DNA of 56,977 nucleotides from an uncultured Collinsella sp. (GCA_902492755.1 CABUNB010000010.1:1-56977); one strand, 5' to 3'; positions 8,233 through 16,716 are shown, numbered from the stretch's first letter. Notes: generated by a model not told the origin, from the sequence alone. Numbers and translations: made by a program.

Positions 8233-9276
8233 ATGTCGTTTGCCAAATTCTTCAAAGATGCGCTGCTTTCCGTCGCCGTGTGGACGTGCGGCGTGCTGCT
8301 GAGCTGCTTTGTGCTGGCGGTCGCCGGAGCCCCGGCATCTATCGTGGTCGTGGCGGTCGGCGTGTCCTTTATCTTTGGCATCCTGGGCATCGTGATCGAG
8401 TATGCGCGCCGTCGCCGCTTCCTGCATCAGCTGGAGCGCGCCGCTGAGGAGCTGGAGAGCCCCGCATGGGTGCAAGAGATGGTGCAATGCCCGACGTATG
8501 CCGAAGGCGAGCTCGAGTACGAGGTCTTGCGCCGCGTGGGCAAGGCGGCTTGCGATGAGGTAGCGGAAGGGCGACGTCAAACCGACGACTATCGCGACTA
8601 TATCGAAAGCTGGGTCCACGAGGCCAAGTTGCCCCTGGCGGCAGCCCATCTGATTCTTGAAAACCTGGACGGCAGCGAAGACGACCTGTCGCGCGTGGAC
8701 GATTTGGGCCGCGAGCTGGCTCGCGTGGAGCGCTATATCGACCAGGCGCTGTACTACGCGCGCTCGGAAGTCGTGGAGCGCGACTACCTGATTCGCCGCT
8801 GGGATCTCAAGACCTTGGTGACGGGTGCGATTAAAGCCAACGCGCGCGAGCTCATCGCGGCACACGTGGCGCCGGTGTGCGAGAACCTCGACTTTGAGGT
8901 GTTCACCGACGAGAAGTGGCTCGAGTTTATCCTGGGCCAGCTCATTCAGAACAGCATTAAATATGCGCGTGAGGACGGTGCGAAGATCGTGTTTTCGGGC
9001 GCGTTGCTGGACGAGGGTCTGGCGAGTGAGCGCATTGAGCTCACCGTTGCCGATAACGGCTGTGGCGTGAACGCGGCAGATCTGCCCCGCGTGTTCGAGA
9101 AGGGCTTTACCGGCGACAACGGCCGCGCCACCAAGCGCGCAACGGGCATCGGCCTCTATCTGGTGGCGCGCCTGTGTTCCAAGATGGGCATCGATGTCAC
9201 CGCGGCATCCGAGTCCGGCGAAGGCTTCGTCGTAACGTTTTCCTTCTCAACGAACAAGTTCCAATACTTTGAGTAA
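8233..9276 (+). CDS. Membrane sensor histidine kinase, short-loop type
   Basis: A 347-residue kinase with two membrane helices close together in residues 10-60 and almost no extracellular loop, as in intramembrane-sensing BceS-like kinases. The phosphoacceptor is H129 in WVHEAKLPLAAAHL. The ATPase domain has QNSIKYA (near 240), DNGCGV (near 273) and GIGLYL (near 305). It forms a pair with the response regulator 9 bp upstream. Because BceS proteins usually get their signal from a BceAB-type transporter, the lack of such genes nearby means either a distant partner or a different input. A hairpin follows the stop. Confidence 0.92.
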   Translation: MSFAKFFKDALLSVAVWTCGVLLSCFVLAVAGAPASIVVVAVGVSFIFGILGIVIEYARRRRFLHQLERAAEELESPAWVQEMVQCPTYAEGELEYEVLRRVGKAACDEVAEGRRQTDDYRDYIESWVHEAKLPLAAAHLILENLDGSEDDLSRVDDLGRELARVERYIDQALYYARSEVVERDYLIRRWDLKTLVTGAIKANARELIAAHVAPVCENLDFEVFTDEKWLEFILGQLIQNSIKYAREDGAKIVFSGALLDEGLASERIELTVADNGCGVNAADLPRVFEKGFTGDNGRATKRATGIGLYLVARLCSKMGIDVTAASESGEGFVVTFSFSTNKFQYFE

Positions 9277-9326
9277 CGCATGCGGCAGACGTCCGCCCAA
9301 ACAAAAACGTGCAGCCCAAACAAAAC

Positions 9327-9360
9327 GTGCCACCCCAAACGGGGCGGCACGCCATCTTTT
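9327..9360 (+). terminator. Probable terminator of the two-component operon
   Basis: GTGCC/GGCAC plus CCCC/GGGG form a stem at 9327-9350 with an AAAC loop and one mismatch. GCCATCTTTT follows. It is 50 bases after the kinase stop. Confidence 0.5.
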
Positions 9361-9391
9361 ATCAGCCAACTCGCTGAAGTAAGGCTGCGAA

Positions 9392-9484
9392 GGCCGCGGG
9401 GCCGGGAGGGGTTTCCTAAGGGCACATCCCGCAGCCGCAGCGCGGCGAGGACGTGCCCGTGGAAACCCCGCAGGCCCCGCGGCC
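9392..9484. repeat. 93-nt nested hairpin between convergent genes
   Basis: Three perfect nested blocks pair across the element: 9392-9403 with 9473-9484 (12 bp), 9408-9416 with 9461-9469 (9 bp) and 9420-9425 with 9453-9458 (6 bp). It lies between the convergent kinase and universal-stress genes, starting 14 bases after the latter's stop. A bidirectional transcript end is likely, though there is no T-tract. Confidence 0.75.
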
Positions 9485-9497
9485 GGTGGGAGCAACG

Positions 9498-9935
9498 CTA
9501 CTTCACGACCAAAATGTCGCAGTCCGTATTGCGCAGCAGGAACGTCGAAATCGAGCCCAGTAGCGCGTACTTAATTGAGGACAGGCCGCGGGCGCCGCAG
9601 AGCACCAGATCGGGCTTGACCACGTCGAGCATCTCATCCTTGAGCGTCTCACGAATGCGGCCGGTACGAATCATGACCTCGACCTCGGGAATGTCGGGAT
9701 TGGCCTTGGCCTCCTCGAGTTGCTTGGCGATGGAGTTGTTAAAGGCCTCCTCCAAGCCGTTGACCAGATCGACCGGATAGGAACCGGCGCTCTCGAGTGC
9801 GGTGGAGTCGATGACGTGGCCGATGATCAGCTTGGCGCCGTTGTTCGCGGCGACCTTGATGGCGCGTGCGAGCACAAAATCCTGCTGCTCAGTACCGTCG
9901 AGTGAAACAAATACCTTGGTGTAGCCCTCGTTCAT
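9498..9935 (-). CDS. Universal stress protein, UspA family
   Basis: A 145-residue single-domain Usp protein of normal length. It starts with the strand KVFVSLDGTEQQDFVLARAI. It ends with the ATP-binding loop G-x2-G-x9-G-S (GARGLSSIKYALLGSIS) and the closing strand CDILVVK, so it belongs to the ATP-binding branch. These proteins form dimers in the cytosol and accumulate under stress or growth arrest. AAGGAGG precedes the ATG at 9935. It is a single-gene unit divergent from uppP. Confidence 0.92.
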   Translation of the reverse strand: MNEGYTKVFVSLDGTEQQDFVLARAIKVAANNGAKLIIGHVIDSTALESAGSYPVDLVNGLEEAFNNSIAKQLEEAKANPDIPEVEVMIRTGRIRETLKDEMLDVVKPDLVLCGARGLSSIKYALLGSISTFLLRNTDCDILVVK

Positions 9936-10184
9936 GGTTTCCTCCTTGGTCTATCGCACGGGCGCGGCGCTCGTGCGTCGGGCGGGCGCGGGTGCGTTGG
10001 CCGCCGGACACTTTATCTTGTTGCAGTTATACCCAAGGATTTCGGTTTGACCGCTCGCAATTCTGTGAACGGGCGAGTTTTTTGGTAAGGGTAGGCGCGG
10101 TCGCACCGCCAACGGTTGATAATGGGACATCGCCCGCATCGTCCGCAGAACATCTACCGGCGGGTGTCTAACGAGGGGGTCCCT

Positions 10185-11165
10185 TTGGATATTATCGAGC
10201 TTCTAAAATCTGCCTTCATGGGCCTGGTCGAGGGCATCACCGAATGGCTGCCCGTTTCGTCGACGGGTCACATGATCTTGGTGGACGAGTTCGTCAAGAT
10301 GAACGTGAGCGAGACGTTCTGGAATATGTTCCTGGTCGTTATTCAGCTCGGCGCCATTTTGGCCGTCTGCGTCCTGTTCTTCTACGACCTTAACCCGTTT
10401 TCTCCCAGCAAGGGCAAGGAGGGCCGTCGCGACACCTGGGTGCTGTGGGGCAAGATCGTGCTCGGCTGCATTCCTGCGGCGGCGATCGGCCTGCCGCTCA
10501 ACGACTGGATGGAGGAGCATTTCTACAATGCCCCCGTCGTGGCGCTGGCGCTCATTGTGTATGGCGTGCTGTTTATCGTGATCGAGAACTGGCGCGCGAG
10601 CAAGCGCGAGGAAATGGCCGTTGCCGGTTCGTTTGGTTCGCGTGCTGTGGTGTCGGGTGGACGTCCCGCCGGTGCGCACTTTGCGGCGCCCGCCGCGGCT
10701 ACCGCTGAGGATGAGGACGATGGCGAGAATCTGGACTTTGGCTCCATTGCCACACTCGAGGACCTGAGCTGGAAGACTGCGCTGGGTATCGGCTGCTTCC
10801 AGGTGCTTTCGCTGGTGCCTGGTACGTCTCGCTCCGGTTCTACCATCATCGGTGGCCTGCTTTTGGGCTGCACGCGCTCGGTAGCGTCCAAGTTCACGTT
10901 CTTCCTGGCCATCCCTGTCATGTTTGGCGCAAGTGCGCTCAAGCTGGTCAAATACTTCATCAAGGGCGGCACGTTCGGCACCAACGAAATCGCCATCTTG
11001 GGCGTGGGCTGCGTTGTGGCCTTTGTGGTTTCGCTCATTGCCATCAAGTGGCTTATGGGCTTCGTCCGCCGTCACGACTTTAAGTGCTTCGGCGTCTACC
11101 GCATCATCCTGGGCATCGTAGTGCTCGCATACTTCTTCGTTCTGGAGCCTATGCTCGGCCTGTAA
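10185..11165 (+). CDS. uppP: Undecaprenyl-diphosphatase UppP/BacA
   Basis: Integral membrane enzyme that dephosphorylates undecaprenyl diphosphate to recycle the lipid carrier for cell-wall synthesis; high levels give bacitracin resistance. The family signatures are EGITEWLPVSSTGH near residues 17-30 and PGTSRSGSTI in the second half. The natural start is TTG 10185 (MDIIELLKSAF, matching the family) after AGGGGG at 10174-10179. At 326 residues it is about 50 longer than usual. The extra part is a Gly/Ala/acidic loop (residues about 145-190) between membrane segments. It is divergent from the universal-stress gene. Confidence 0.95.
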   Translation: MDIIELLKSAFMGLVEGITEWLPVSSTGHMILVDEFVKMNVSETFWNMFLVVIQLGAILAVCVLFFYDLNPFSPSKGKEGRRDTWVLWGKIVLGCIPAAAIGLPLNDWMEEHFYNAPVVALALIVYGVLFIVIENWRASKREEMAVAGSFGSRAVVSGGRPAGAHFAAPAAATAEDEDDGENLDFGSIATLEDLSWKTALGIGCFQVLSLVPGTSRSGSTIIGGLLLGCTRSVASKFTFFLAIPVMFGASALKLVKYFIKGGTFGTNEIAILGVGCVVAFVVSLIAIKWLMGFVRRHDFKCFGVYRIILGIVVLAYFFVLEPMLGL

Positions 11166-11180
11166 CTTGGTTGACGCTGC

Positions 11181-11280
11181 GCGGCGGCCAGAGCGACAAC
11201 TTATCATTCAAAGAGGGCGGCATGACCAAAAGGTCTATGCTGTCCTCTTTTCATGCCAATTTGTTCGCTCTGGCCGCCGC
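11181..11280. repeat. 100-nt nested hairpin downstream of uppP
   Basis: GCGGCGGCCAGAGCG at 11181-11195 and following bases pair with 11260-11280 with one gap. The interior holds a second hairpin: AAAGAGG with CCTCTTT and ACC with GGT around an AAAA loop near 11226-11232. The element begins 15 bases after the uppP stop. Confidence 0.7.
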
Positions 11281-11327
11281 TCGCTACCGTTGCCATGACA
11301 TCGGTGGCTCCCTGATTGGTGCATTGG

Positions 11328-11372
11328 GGTCAGGTTTCTTTGCACCAACGTGGTGCAGACTAACCTGACACC
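11328..11372. repeat. GTCAGGTT...AACCTGAC palindromic REP-like unit
   Basis: GTCAGGTT (11329-11336) pairs with AACCTGAC (11362-11369), and TTGCACCA (11340-11347) with TGGTGCA (11351-11357) inside it. From memory, GGGGTCAGGTT-type palindromes flank REP-associated transposase genes in many bacteria. There is no transposase here, so it is at most a stranded unit. Confidence 0.6.
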
Positions 11373-11521
11373 TTTGCGCCAAATCCGCTGGGGCGGGCCT
11401 GACGGCGGCGCACGGAGTCGTGGTGTGATTTGCGTCGGTGTCCGCGCGGCTCGGTATACTGGTACGGCTCAAACTATGGCGCTGCCCGCAGGCGCGCCGT
11501 CCGTCAGATGAGGAGTCGCCC

Positions 11522-14422
11522 ATGACCCAGCCCCTGCCCTGGGAAAAGAATGCTGCGGTACCCGTGCCGCCCGCGCCGGAGCCCGTGCCGCTCGATACGT
11601 ACACCGCCCCCGCCGCGCCGGAGCCCGAGCTCGTTCCGCTCGACATCTACGACGCCCCGGCTCCGGCGCCCAAGCCCACCAAGCCGCTCGTCGATATCGA
11701 TAGCCTGAACCCCGCCCAGCGCGAGGCGGTCCTGTCCACCGAGGGCCCGCTGCTGGTGCTCGCCGGCGCCGGCTCGGGCAAGACCCGCGTCTTGACCTTC
11801 CGCATCGCACATATGCTTGGCGACCTGGGTGTTAAGCCTTGGCAGGTTCTTGCCATTACGTTTACCAACAAGGCTGCGGCCGAGATGCGCGAGCGTCTGG
11901 CGGCGCTCATCCCCAGCGGCACCCGCGGCATGTGGGTGTGCACCTTCCATGCCATGTGCGTGCGCATGCTGCGCGAGGACGCCGACCTGCTGGGCTACAC
12001 CGGTCAGTTCACCATCTACGACGACGATGACTCAAAGCGCATGGTGCGTGACATTATGCAGGCGCTCGGCATCGAGCAAAAGCAGTTCCCCATCAACATG
12101 ATCCGCAGCAAGATCAGCTCGGCCAAAAACGCCATGATCGGGCCCGAGGACATGCTCAAGAGCGCCGATAGCCCCAACGACAAAAAGGCCGCGCAGGTCT
12201 ACCTGGAGCTGGAGCGCCGCCTGCGCGCCGCCAACGCGATGGACTTTGACGACCTGCTCGTGCGCACGCTCGAGCTGCTGCGCACCCGTCCCGAGGTGCT
12301 CGACAAGTACCAGGAGCGCTTCCGCTATATTAGCGTCGACGAGTATCAGGACACCAACCACGTCCAGTACGAGATCGCCAACCTGCTGGCCGCCAAGTAC
12401 CAAAACCTCATGGTCGTGGGCGACGACGACCAGTCCATTTATAGCTGGCGTGGCGCCGACATCACCAATATCCTGGACTTCGAGAAGGACTTTAAAGACT
12501 GCAAGACCGTCAAGCTGGAGCAGAACTACCGCTCCACGGGTCATATCCTGAGCGCCGCCAACGCCGTGGTGCGCCACAACTCGCAGCGCAAGGACAAGCG
12601 CCTGTTTACGGCCGAGGGCGACGGCGAGAAGATCCAGGCTTTCCAGGCGAGCGATGAGCGCGACGAGGGTCGCTGGATTGCCGGTGAGATCGAAAAGTTG
12701 CACTCCAAGGGTACGAGCTACGACGACATCGCCGTGTTCTATCGCACCAACGCCCAGTCGCGTATCCTCGAAGATATGTTCCTGCGCGCGGGCGTGCCCT
12801 ACAAGATCGTCGGCGGCACGCGATTCTTCGACCGCGCCGAGATCCGCGACGTCATGGCCTACCTCAAGATGATCGTGAACCCGGCCGACGAGATGAGCGT
12901 CAAGCGTGTCATCAACACGCCACGTCGCGGCATCGGCTCCACCTCGATCCAAAAGATTGAGCAGCTGGCGCGCGACAACCGTTGCTCGTTCTTCCAAGCC
13001 TGCGAGATCGCGTGCGCCGAGACGGGCATGTTTAGCGCCAAGGTGCGCAACGGTCTGTCAAGCTTTGTGTCGCTGGTGCGCGAGGGCCGTCGCATGGACG
13101 GCGAGCTCAAGGACGTCGTCGAGATGATTGTCGATAAGACGGGGCTGCTGCAGGCGTTCCGCGCCGAGGGCACCATGGAGTCCGAGAGCCGCGCCGAGAA
13201 CATCCAGGAATTCCTGGGCGTCGCCGCCGAATTTGAGGAGACGCACGAGGATATCGAGGGTACGCTCGAGAGCTTGGAAGAGCTGCGCGCGGCCGGTGTT
13301 GCCGACGTGCCTGCCGGCGCCGAGTCCGAGCCCGTCGTGGTGAGTGCGCCCGCGCCCGAGCCGGGACCGTCCGCTCCGGCATCCTCGTTTGAGGCACTTG
13401 TCGGCGCTCGTGACGCCGCGGGCTCCAATCCGCTCGATAGCCTAGCCGCCCCGGCGCTCTCGCCGCAGGATGCCCTGGTCGCCGCCATCGCGGGCAACGC
13501 GTATGCCGTGCCAACAGAGCTACCGGCGGGCGCCGTGCATGCCGACGAGATTGAGCGTACCTACGGTCCGCTCACCTGTAAGGCGCTGCCGGCACTCATG
13601 GAGTGGCTGGCCCTGCGCTCCGACTTGGATTCCCTGGCCGGCGAGACGCATGCCATTACCATGATGACCATCCACTCCGCCAAGGGCCTGGAGTTCCCGG
13701 CGGTGTTCGTGGCCGGCATGGAGGAGGGCATCTTCCCGCACGTGCACGACTTTGGCGGCAGCGATGATCCGGGCAAGCTCGAGGAGGAGCGTCGCTTGGC
13801 CTACGTCGCCATCACGCGCGCCCGTAAACGCCTGTTCTTGACCTATGCTGCCGCGCGTCGCACCTACGGCTCGACCTCTGCCAACCCGCGCTCGCGCTTC
13901 CTCAACGAGATTCCGTTTGAGGATATCGAGTTTAGCGGTATCGGTTCTGCTGGTTTTGAGGGCACGGGCTGGGAGAAGCGCGGCGACCGTCACGGCACCT
14001 TTGGCTCGGGCATGGGCTCGGATATGTATGGCGGCAAGGTGTTTGGCTCGCATACGCGCTCGACCGGCGGTTCCGGTTCGCGCGGTGGATCGAGCTTCGA
14101 CGATTTCTTTGGTGGCAGCACCTATGGCACCGAGCGCCATCGCGGGGTTTCGCCCGACGCCGGCCGTGTTGCCTCGACCTTTGGTTCGGGCGCGCCGCGA
14201 GCTAAAAAGCCGTTGTCCAAGGTGTCGCCGACGGTGGAGCGCAAGGTCGATCGCGCCAGCGCGTCGCAGGACTTTGCCGCGGGCGATACCGTGAGCCATA
14301 AGACTTTTGGCACGGGCACCGTGATCTCGGTCGCCGGAGACATGATTGAGGTTCAATTCGAAAAGACCGGCCAGACCAAAAAGCTTATGAAGGGCTTCGC
14401 TCCGATCGTCAAGCTGTCATAA
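11522..14422 (+). CDS. pcrA: ATP-dependent 3'-5' DNA helicase PcrA/UvrD
   Basis: A 966-residue SF1A helicase for nucleotide-excision and mismatch repair and for clearing RecA or stalled polymerase. Walker A is AGAGSGKT at residues 81-88. Further motifs are ITFTNKAAAEM (Ia), DEYQDTNHVQ (II), GDDDQSIYSWRGA (III), LEQNYRS (IV), TIHSAKGLEFPAVF (V) and EERRLAYVAITRA (VI). The C-terminal 45 residues (THKTFGTGTV-like, here SHKTFGTGTVISV) are the tudor-like RNA-polymerase-binding module. Non-standard parts are a Pro-rich N-terminal extension of about 60 residues and an Ala/Pro insert near residues 590-690. GAGGAG precedes ATG 11522. Confidence 0.96.
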   Translation: MTQPLPWEKNAAVPVPPAPEPVPLDTYTAPAAPEPELVPLDIYDAPAPAPKPTKPLVDIDSLNPAQREAVLSTEGPLLVLAGAGSGKTRVLTFRIAHMLGDLGVKPWQVLAITFTNKAAAEMRERLAALIPSGTRGMWVCTFHAMCVRMLREDADLLGYTGQFTIYDDDDSKRMVRDIMQALGIEQKQFPINMIRSKISSAKNAMIGPEDMLKSADSPNDKKAAQVYLELERRLRAANAMDFDDLLVRTLELLRTRPEVLDKYQERFRYISVDEYQDTNHVQYEIANLLAAKYQNLMVVGDDDQSIYSWRGADITNILDFEKDFKDCKTVKLEQNYRSTGHILSAANAVVRHNSQRKDKRLFTAEGDGEKIQAFQASDERDEGRWIAGEIEKLHSKGTSYDDIAVFYRTNAQSRILEDMFLRAGVPYKIVGGTRFFDRAEIRDVMAYLKMIVNPADEMSVKRVINTPRRGIGSTSIQKIEQLARDNRCSFFQACEIACAETGMFSAKVRNGLSSFVSLVREGRRMDGELKDVVEMIVDKTGLLQAFRAEGTMESESRAENIQEFLGVAAEFEETHEDIEGTLESLEELRAAGVADVPAGAESEPVVVSAPAPEPGPSAPASSFEALVGARDAAGSNPLDSLAAPALSPQDALVAAIAGNAYAVPTELPAGAVHADEIERTYGPLTCKALPALMEWLALRSDLDSLAGETHAITMMTIHSAKGLEFPAVFVAGMEEGIFPHVHDFGGSDDPGKLEEERRLAYVAITRARKRLFLTYAAARRTYGSTSANPRSRFLNEIPFEDIEFSGIGSAGFEGTGWEKRGDRHGTFGSGMGSDMYGGKVFGSHTRSTGGSGSRGGSSFDDFFGGSTYGTERHRGVSPDAGRVASTFGSGAPRAKKPLSKVSPTVERKVDRASASQDFAAGDTVSHKTFGTGTVISVAGDMIEVQFEKTGQTKKLMKGFAPIVKLS

Positions 14423-14432
14423 TCCCGGCGGA

Positions 14433-14556
14433 CCTGGGCGGGCGTATGGGGCAACATCGCCTGCTCGGGCAGTCCTGCGCAAGACGGAGGCCACATTAAG
14501 TGGCCTCCTTTGCGTGCGGAACTCGCGATCGATGTTGCCCCATACGCCCGCCCAAG
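14433..14556. repeat. 124-nt nested hairpin after pcrA with a built-in terminator
   Basis: The 27-base arm at 14433-14459 pairs with 14530-14556 at all but one position. Inside, GGAGGCCAC (14486-14494) and GTGGCCTCC (14500-14508) form a 9-bp stem with an ATTAA loop followed by TTT. It starts 10 bases after the pcrA stop. The inner hairpin probably terminates transcription; the role of the long outer arms is unknown. Confidence 0.8.
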
Positions 14557-14645
14557 TCCTCAGGTAACGTTGCTGTGCGATCGTCGCTTTGCTCGTCCGC
14601 TTTTTGATCTGAAGAGCCGGGTGGGCTGATATATAGATACGAGTA

Positions 14646-14677
14646 GGGGCTCCCCCGTCCATGGACGGGGGAGCCCC
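14646..14677. terminator. Perfect 32-bp palindrome, likely terminator
   Basis: GGGGCTCCCCCGTCC and its exact complement meet at ATGG/CCAT with no spare loop bases. TTGTTT follows on the plus strand. It lies 27 bases past the manA stop, between the convergent pcrA and manA units, and may serve both. Confidence 0.65.
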
Positions 14678-14704
14678 TTGTTTCGTTTGGGTTGTTGACG
14701 CGAC

Positions 14705-15637
14705 CTAGAGGTGGCTGATGATCAGTTCCATCTTGCCTTCGAGGTCGATGGAGCTGACGGTGCTGGGCGCCAGCAGGTGGCTTCCCTTGTGGACGGGGTC
14801 GCCGCAGACGGTGCCTTCGCCGTCGATGACTGACAGGCACATGAAGGGCCAGCGCTGGTCGAGGGTCTTGCTGCCGTCGACGCGCACGCGATCGACGGTG
14901 TAGCAGGAGTTAGACTCGAGCTCGGTCACGCCATCGACCTCGGGCGCGGTCACCGTGCCGTCGGTCGGAGCCTGAGCATCAAAGTCGATGCAGTCGAGGC
15001 TCTGCTCAATGTGCAGTGGACGCAGTTTGCCGTCGGTACCGGGACGGTCGTAGTCGTACAGGCGATACGTCACGTCGCTCGACTGCTGCGTCTCCAGAAT
15101 GAGCGTGCCGGTCTTGATGGCGTGAACGGTGCCGGAGTCGATCTGGAAAAAGTCGCCCTTGTGGATCGGTAACACGTTGAGCATCTCGTCCCAACGGCCC
15201 TCCTCGATCATCTGTGCAGCCTCGGTGCGGTCCTTGGCGCGCTGGCCGACGATGATCGTGGCACCGGGCTCGCAGTCCAGTACATACCAGCACTCGGTTT
15301 TGCCCAGGCTGCCGTTCTCGTGCTCGGCGGCGTACTCGTCGTTGGGGTGAATCTGGATCGAAAGGTCGTCCTTGGCGTCCAGAATCTTAATGAGCAGCGG
15401 GAACTCCTTGCCCTCGCAGTTGCCAAAGAGCTCGCGGTGCTCGGCCCACAGCCACGACAGCGTGTGGCCGGCGTACGGTCCCTCAGCAATCTGGCAGTCG
15501 CCGTTGGGATGGGCCGAGATGGCCCAGCACTCACCGATGGGACCTTCGGGAATGTCGTAGCCAAACACGGTCTCCAGCTGGCGGCCGCCCCAGATCTTCT
15601 CGTGGAAGATCGGCGTGAGTTTAATCAAATCGGACAT
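14705..15637 (-). CDS. manA: Mannose-6-phosphate isomerase, class I type
   Basis: Zn-dependent cytosolic enzyme interconverting mannose-6-phosphate and fructose-6-phosphate. The 310-residue length matches Bacillus-type ManA. Family signatures are FHEKIWGGRQLETVFGYDIP near the N-terminus, the metal-site segment LSIQIHPNDEYAAEHENGSL, and PIHKGDFFQIDSGTVHAIKT with the later metal/active-site residues. I take ATG 15637 (MSDLIKLTP) because GGGAG lies 7 bases upstream. It lies 72 bp downstream of a GntR regulator on the same strand, so the two probably form one unit. Confidence 0.93.
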   Translation of the reverse strand: MSDLIKLTPIFHEKIWGGRQLETVFGYDIPEGPIGECWAISAHPNGDCQIAEGPYAGHTLSWLWAEHRELFGNCEGKEFPLLIKILDAKDDLSIQIHPNDEYAAEHENGSLGKTECWYVLDCEPGATIIVGQRAKDRTEAAQMIEEGRWDEMLNVLPIHKGDFFQIDSGTVHAIKTGTLILETQQSSDVTYRLYDYDRPGTDGKLRPLHIEQSLDCIDFDAQAPTDGTVTAPEVDGVTELESNSCYTVDRVRVDGSKTLDQRWPFMCLSVIDGEGTVCGDPVHKGSHLLAPSTVSSIDLEGKMELIISHL

Positions 15638-15709
15638 GTGCATACTCCCATAAGGTTGTGCGGGTGCCGCGTAAGACAGCTCAAAACGAGCACCCACCGG
15701 ATTACAAAA

Positions 15710-16429
15710 CTAGGCCAGCGTTACGTTGTGCAGCTCAAAGCGGTCGCCTACGTTGTGCGAGACAGAATATTCAAATGCGGTGCCGCTATCCAAGAAGCCA
15801 ATCTGATTGAGTTCGAGCAGGGGAGAGCCGGGTTTGGTATCTAGGCGCTCAGCCTCTTCTTCAGTTGCCGCGACAGCGCGAATGGTACGGTGGAAACTCG
15901 AGATCTTGAGTCCGCACTGCTCGCGGATGAAGCTGTAGACCGACGCGTACAGGTCTTTTTTCTTAAGACCCGGAATCAGCTCGAGTGGCATATAGGTGTA
16001 CTCGATAACGATGGGCTGACCATCGACCTCGCGTACGCGCACGATGTGATAGGCAAAGTCGTCTTCGGCCATTCCCAGCTGGGTCGCAACTTCTGCCGGC
16101 GGATTGACGATCGAGAAATCGTAGACCACCGAGGTTACTTTCTCCCCGCGATGCTCGTACGAAAAGCCTTGGGCACGGTCGTTCTTGCCTTGGAAAAACA
16201 CCTGGCCGGGAAGCCCCGCCGTGTCCTTAACGTAGGTGCCCGACCCGCGACGGCTGGTAACAAGACCCTCCTCGGTAATCTGCTCGATCGCGCGCTTGAC
16301 GGTGATCTTGGAAACGCTATACAGCTCGCAAAACTCTACGACGGTGGGCAGTTTATCGCCCGGCTTAAGGGCGCCGTCCTCGATGCTTCGACGGATATCT
16401 GCAGCTATCGCCTCGTATTTGGGAATCAT
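15710..16429 (-). CDS. GntR-family (HutC/UTRA) regulator near manA
   Basis: A 239-residue repressor-type protein. The N-terminal winged helix has IRRSIEDGALKPGDKLPTVV, the recognition helix SVSKITVKRAIEQI and the wing RRGSGTYV, within residues 10-75. The rest is a UTRA effector domain, ending in LLELNQIGFLDSGTAFEYS. UTRA domains usually bind phosphorylated sugars or similar metabolites. AAAGGAGG precedes the ATG. It is followed by manA and is divergent from a ROK kinase, so it probably responds to a hexose phosphate and controls one or both. A perfect palindrome at 16550-16561 is a candidate site. Confidence 0.9.
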   Translation of the reverse strand: MIPKYEAIAADIRRSIEDGALKPGDKLPTVVEFCELYSVSKITVKRAIEQITEEGLVTSRRGSGTYVKDTAGLPGQVFFQGKNDRAQGFSYEHRGEKVTSVVYDFSIVNPPAEVATQLGMAEDDFAYHIVRVREVDGQPIVIEYTYMPLELIPGLKKKDLYASVYSFIREQCGLKISSFHRTIRAVAATEEEAERLDTKPGSPLLELNQIGFLDSGTAFEYSVSHNVGDRFELHNVTLA

Positions 16430-16674
16430 GGAACCTCCTTTCCGGCTTGATTGAGTACAGAAGAAAGTATAGTCAACACCTAAGCATCCCTATTGCGTTT
16501 TTGAAAAGTTCGAGAAAGGTTTAATTAAAAAACGCTTCTCTTTAAAAACTAGAGCGCTCTAAATGAATATGCATTCGAATAATGTGGTATTGAGCAAATT
16601 GATCGACTCGAGGATGGGGTTGAGCCGTTTTACCGCCCAACGAACCAAATTCCATGCCCTGCGTTTTCACAGAT
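16430..16674. promoter_or_regulatory. Divergent GntR / ROK intergenic region with a palindrome
   Basis: The roughly 340-bp gap between the GntR gene and the ROK kinase is A+T-rich near the regulator and holds no gene. The perfect palindrome TAGAGCGCTCTA lies at 16550-16561, about 120 bp upstream of the GntR start. It is a candidate operator, not a demonstrated one. Confidence 0.4.
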
Positions 16675-16716
16675 AAAACCTGCCAAAACAAACCTGTCCC
16701 TTTTTGGCAGGTTTTT
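16675..16716 (+). terminator. Hairpin with T-tract upstream of the ROK kinase
   Basis: AAAACCTGCCAAAA (from 16675) pairs with TTTTTGGCAGGTTTTT (16701-16716), enclosing CAAACCTGTCCC. It lies about 55 bases before the ROK start, with no plus-strand gene before it. It is therefore either an attenuator in the ROK leader, a terminator for an unseen short RNA, or a repeat of the ACCTGTCCC type. Confidence 0.55.

Noticed and set aside
16550..16561. TAGAGCGCTCTA as a confirmed GntR operator
   Set aside because: It is a perfect palindrome, but there is one copy only and it does not resemble the TGGT-type GntR sites in the amino-sugar locus. It is kept only as a candidate in the regulatory entry.
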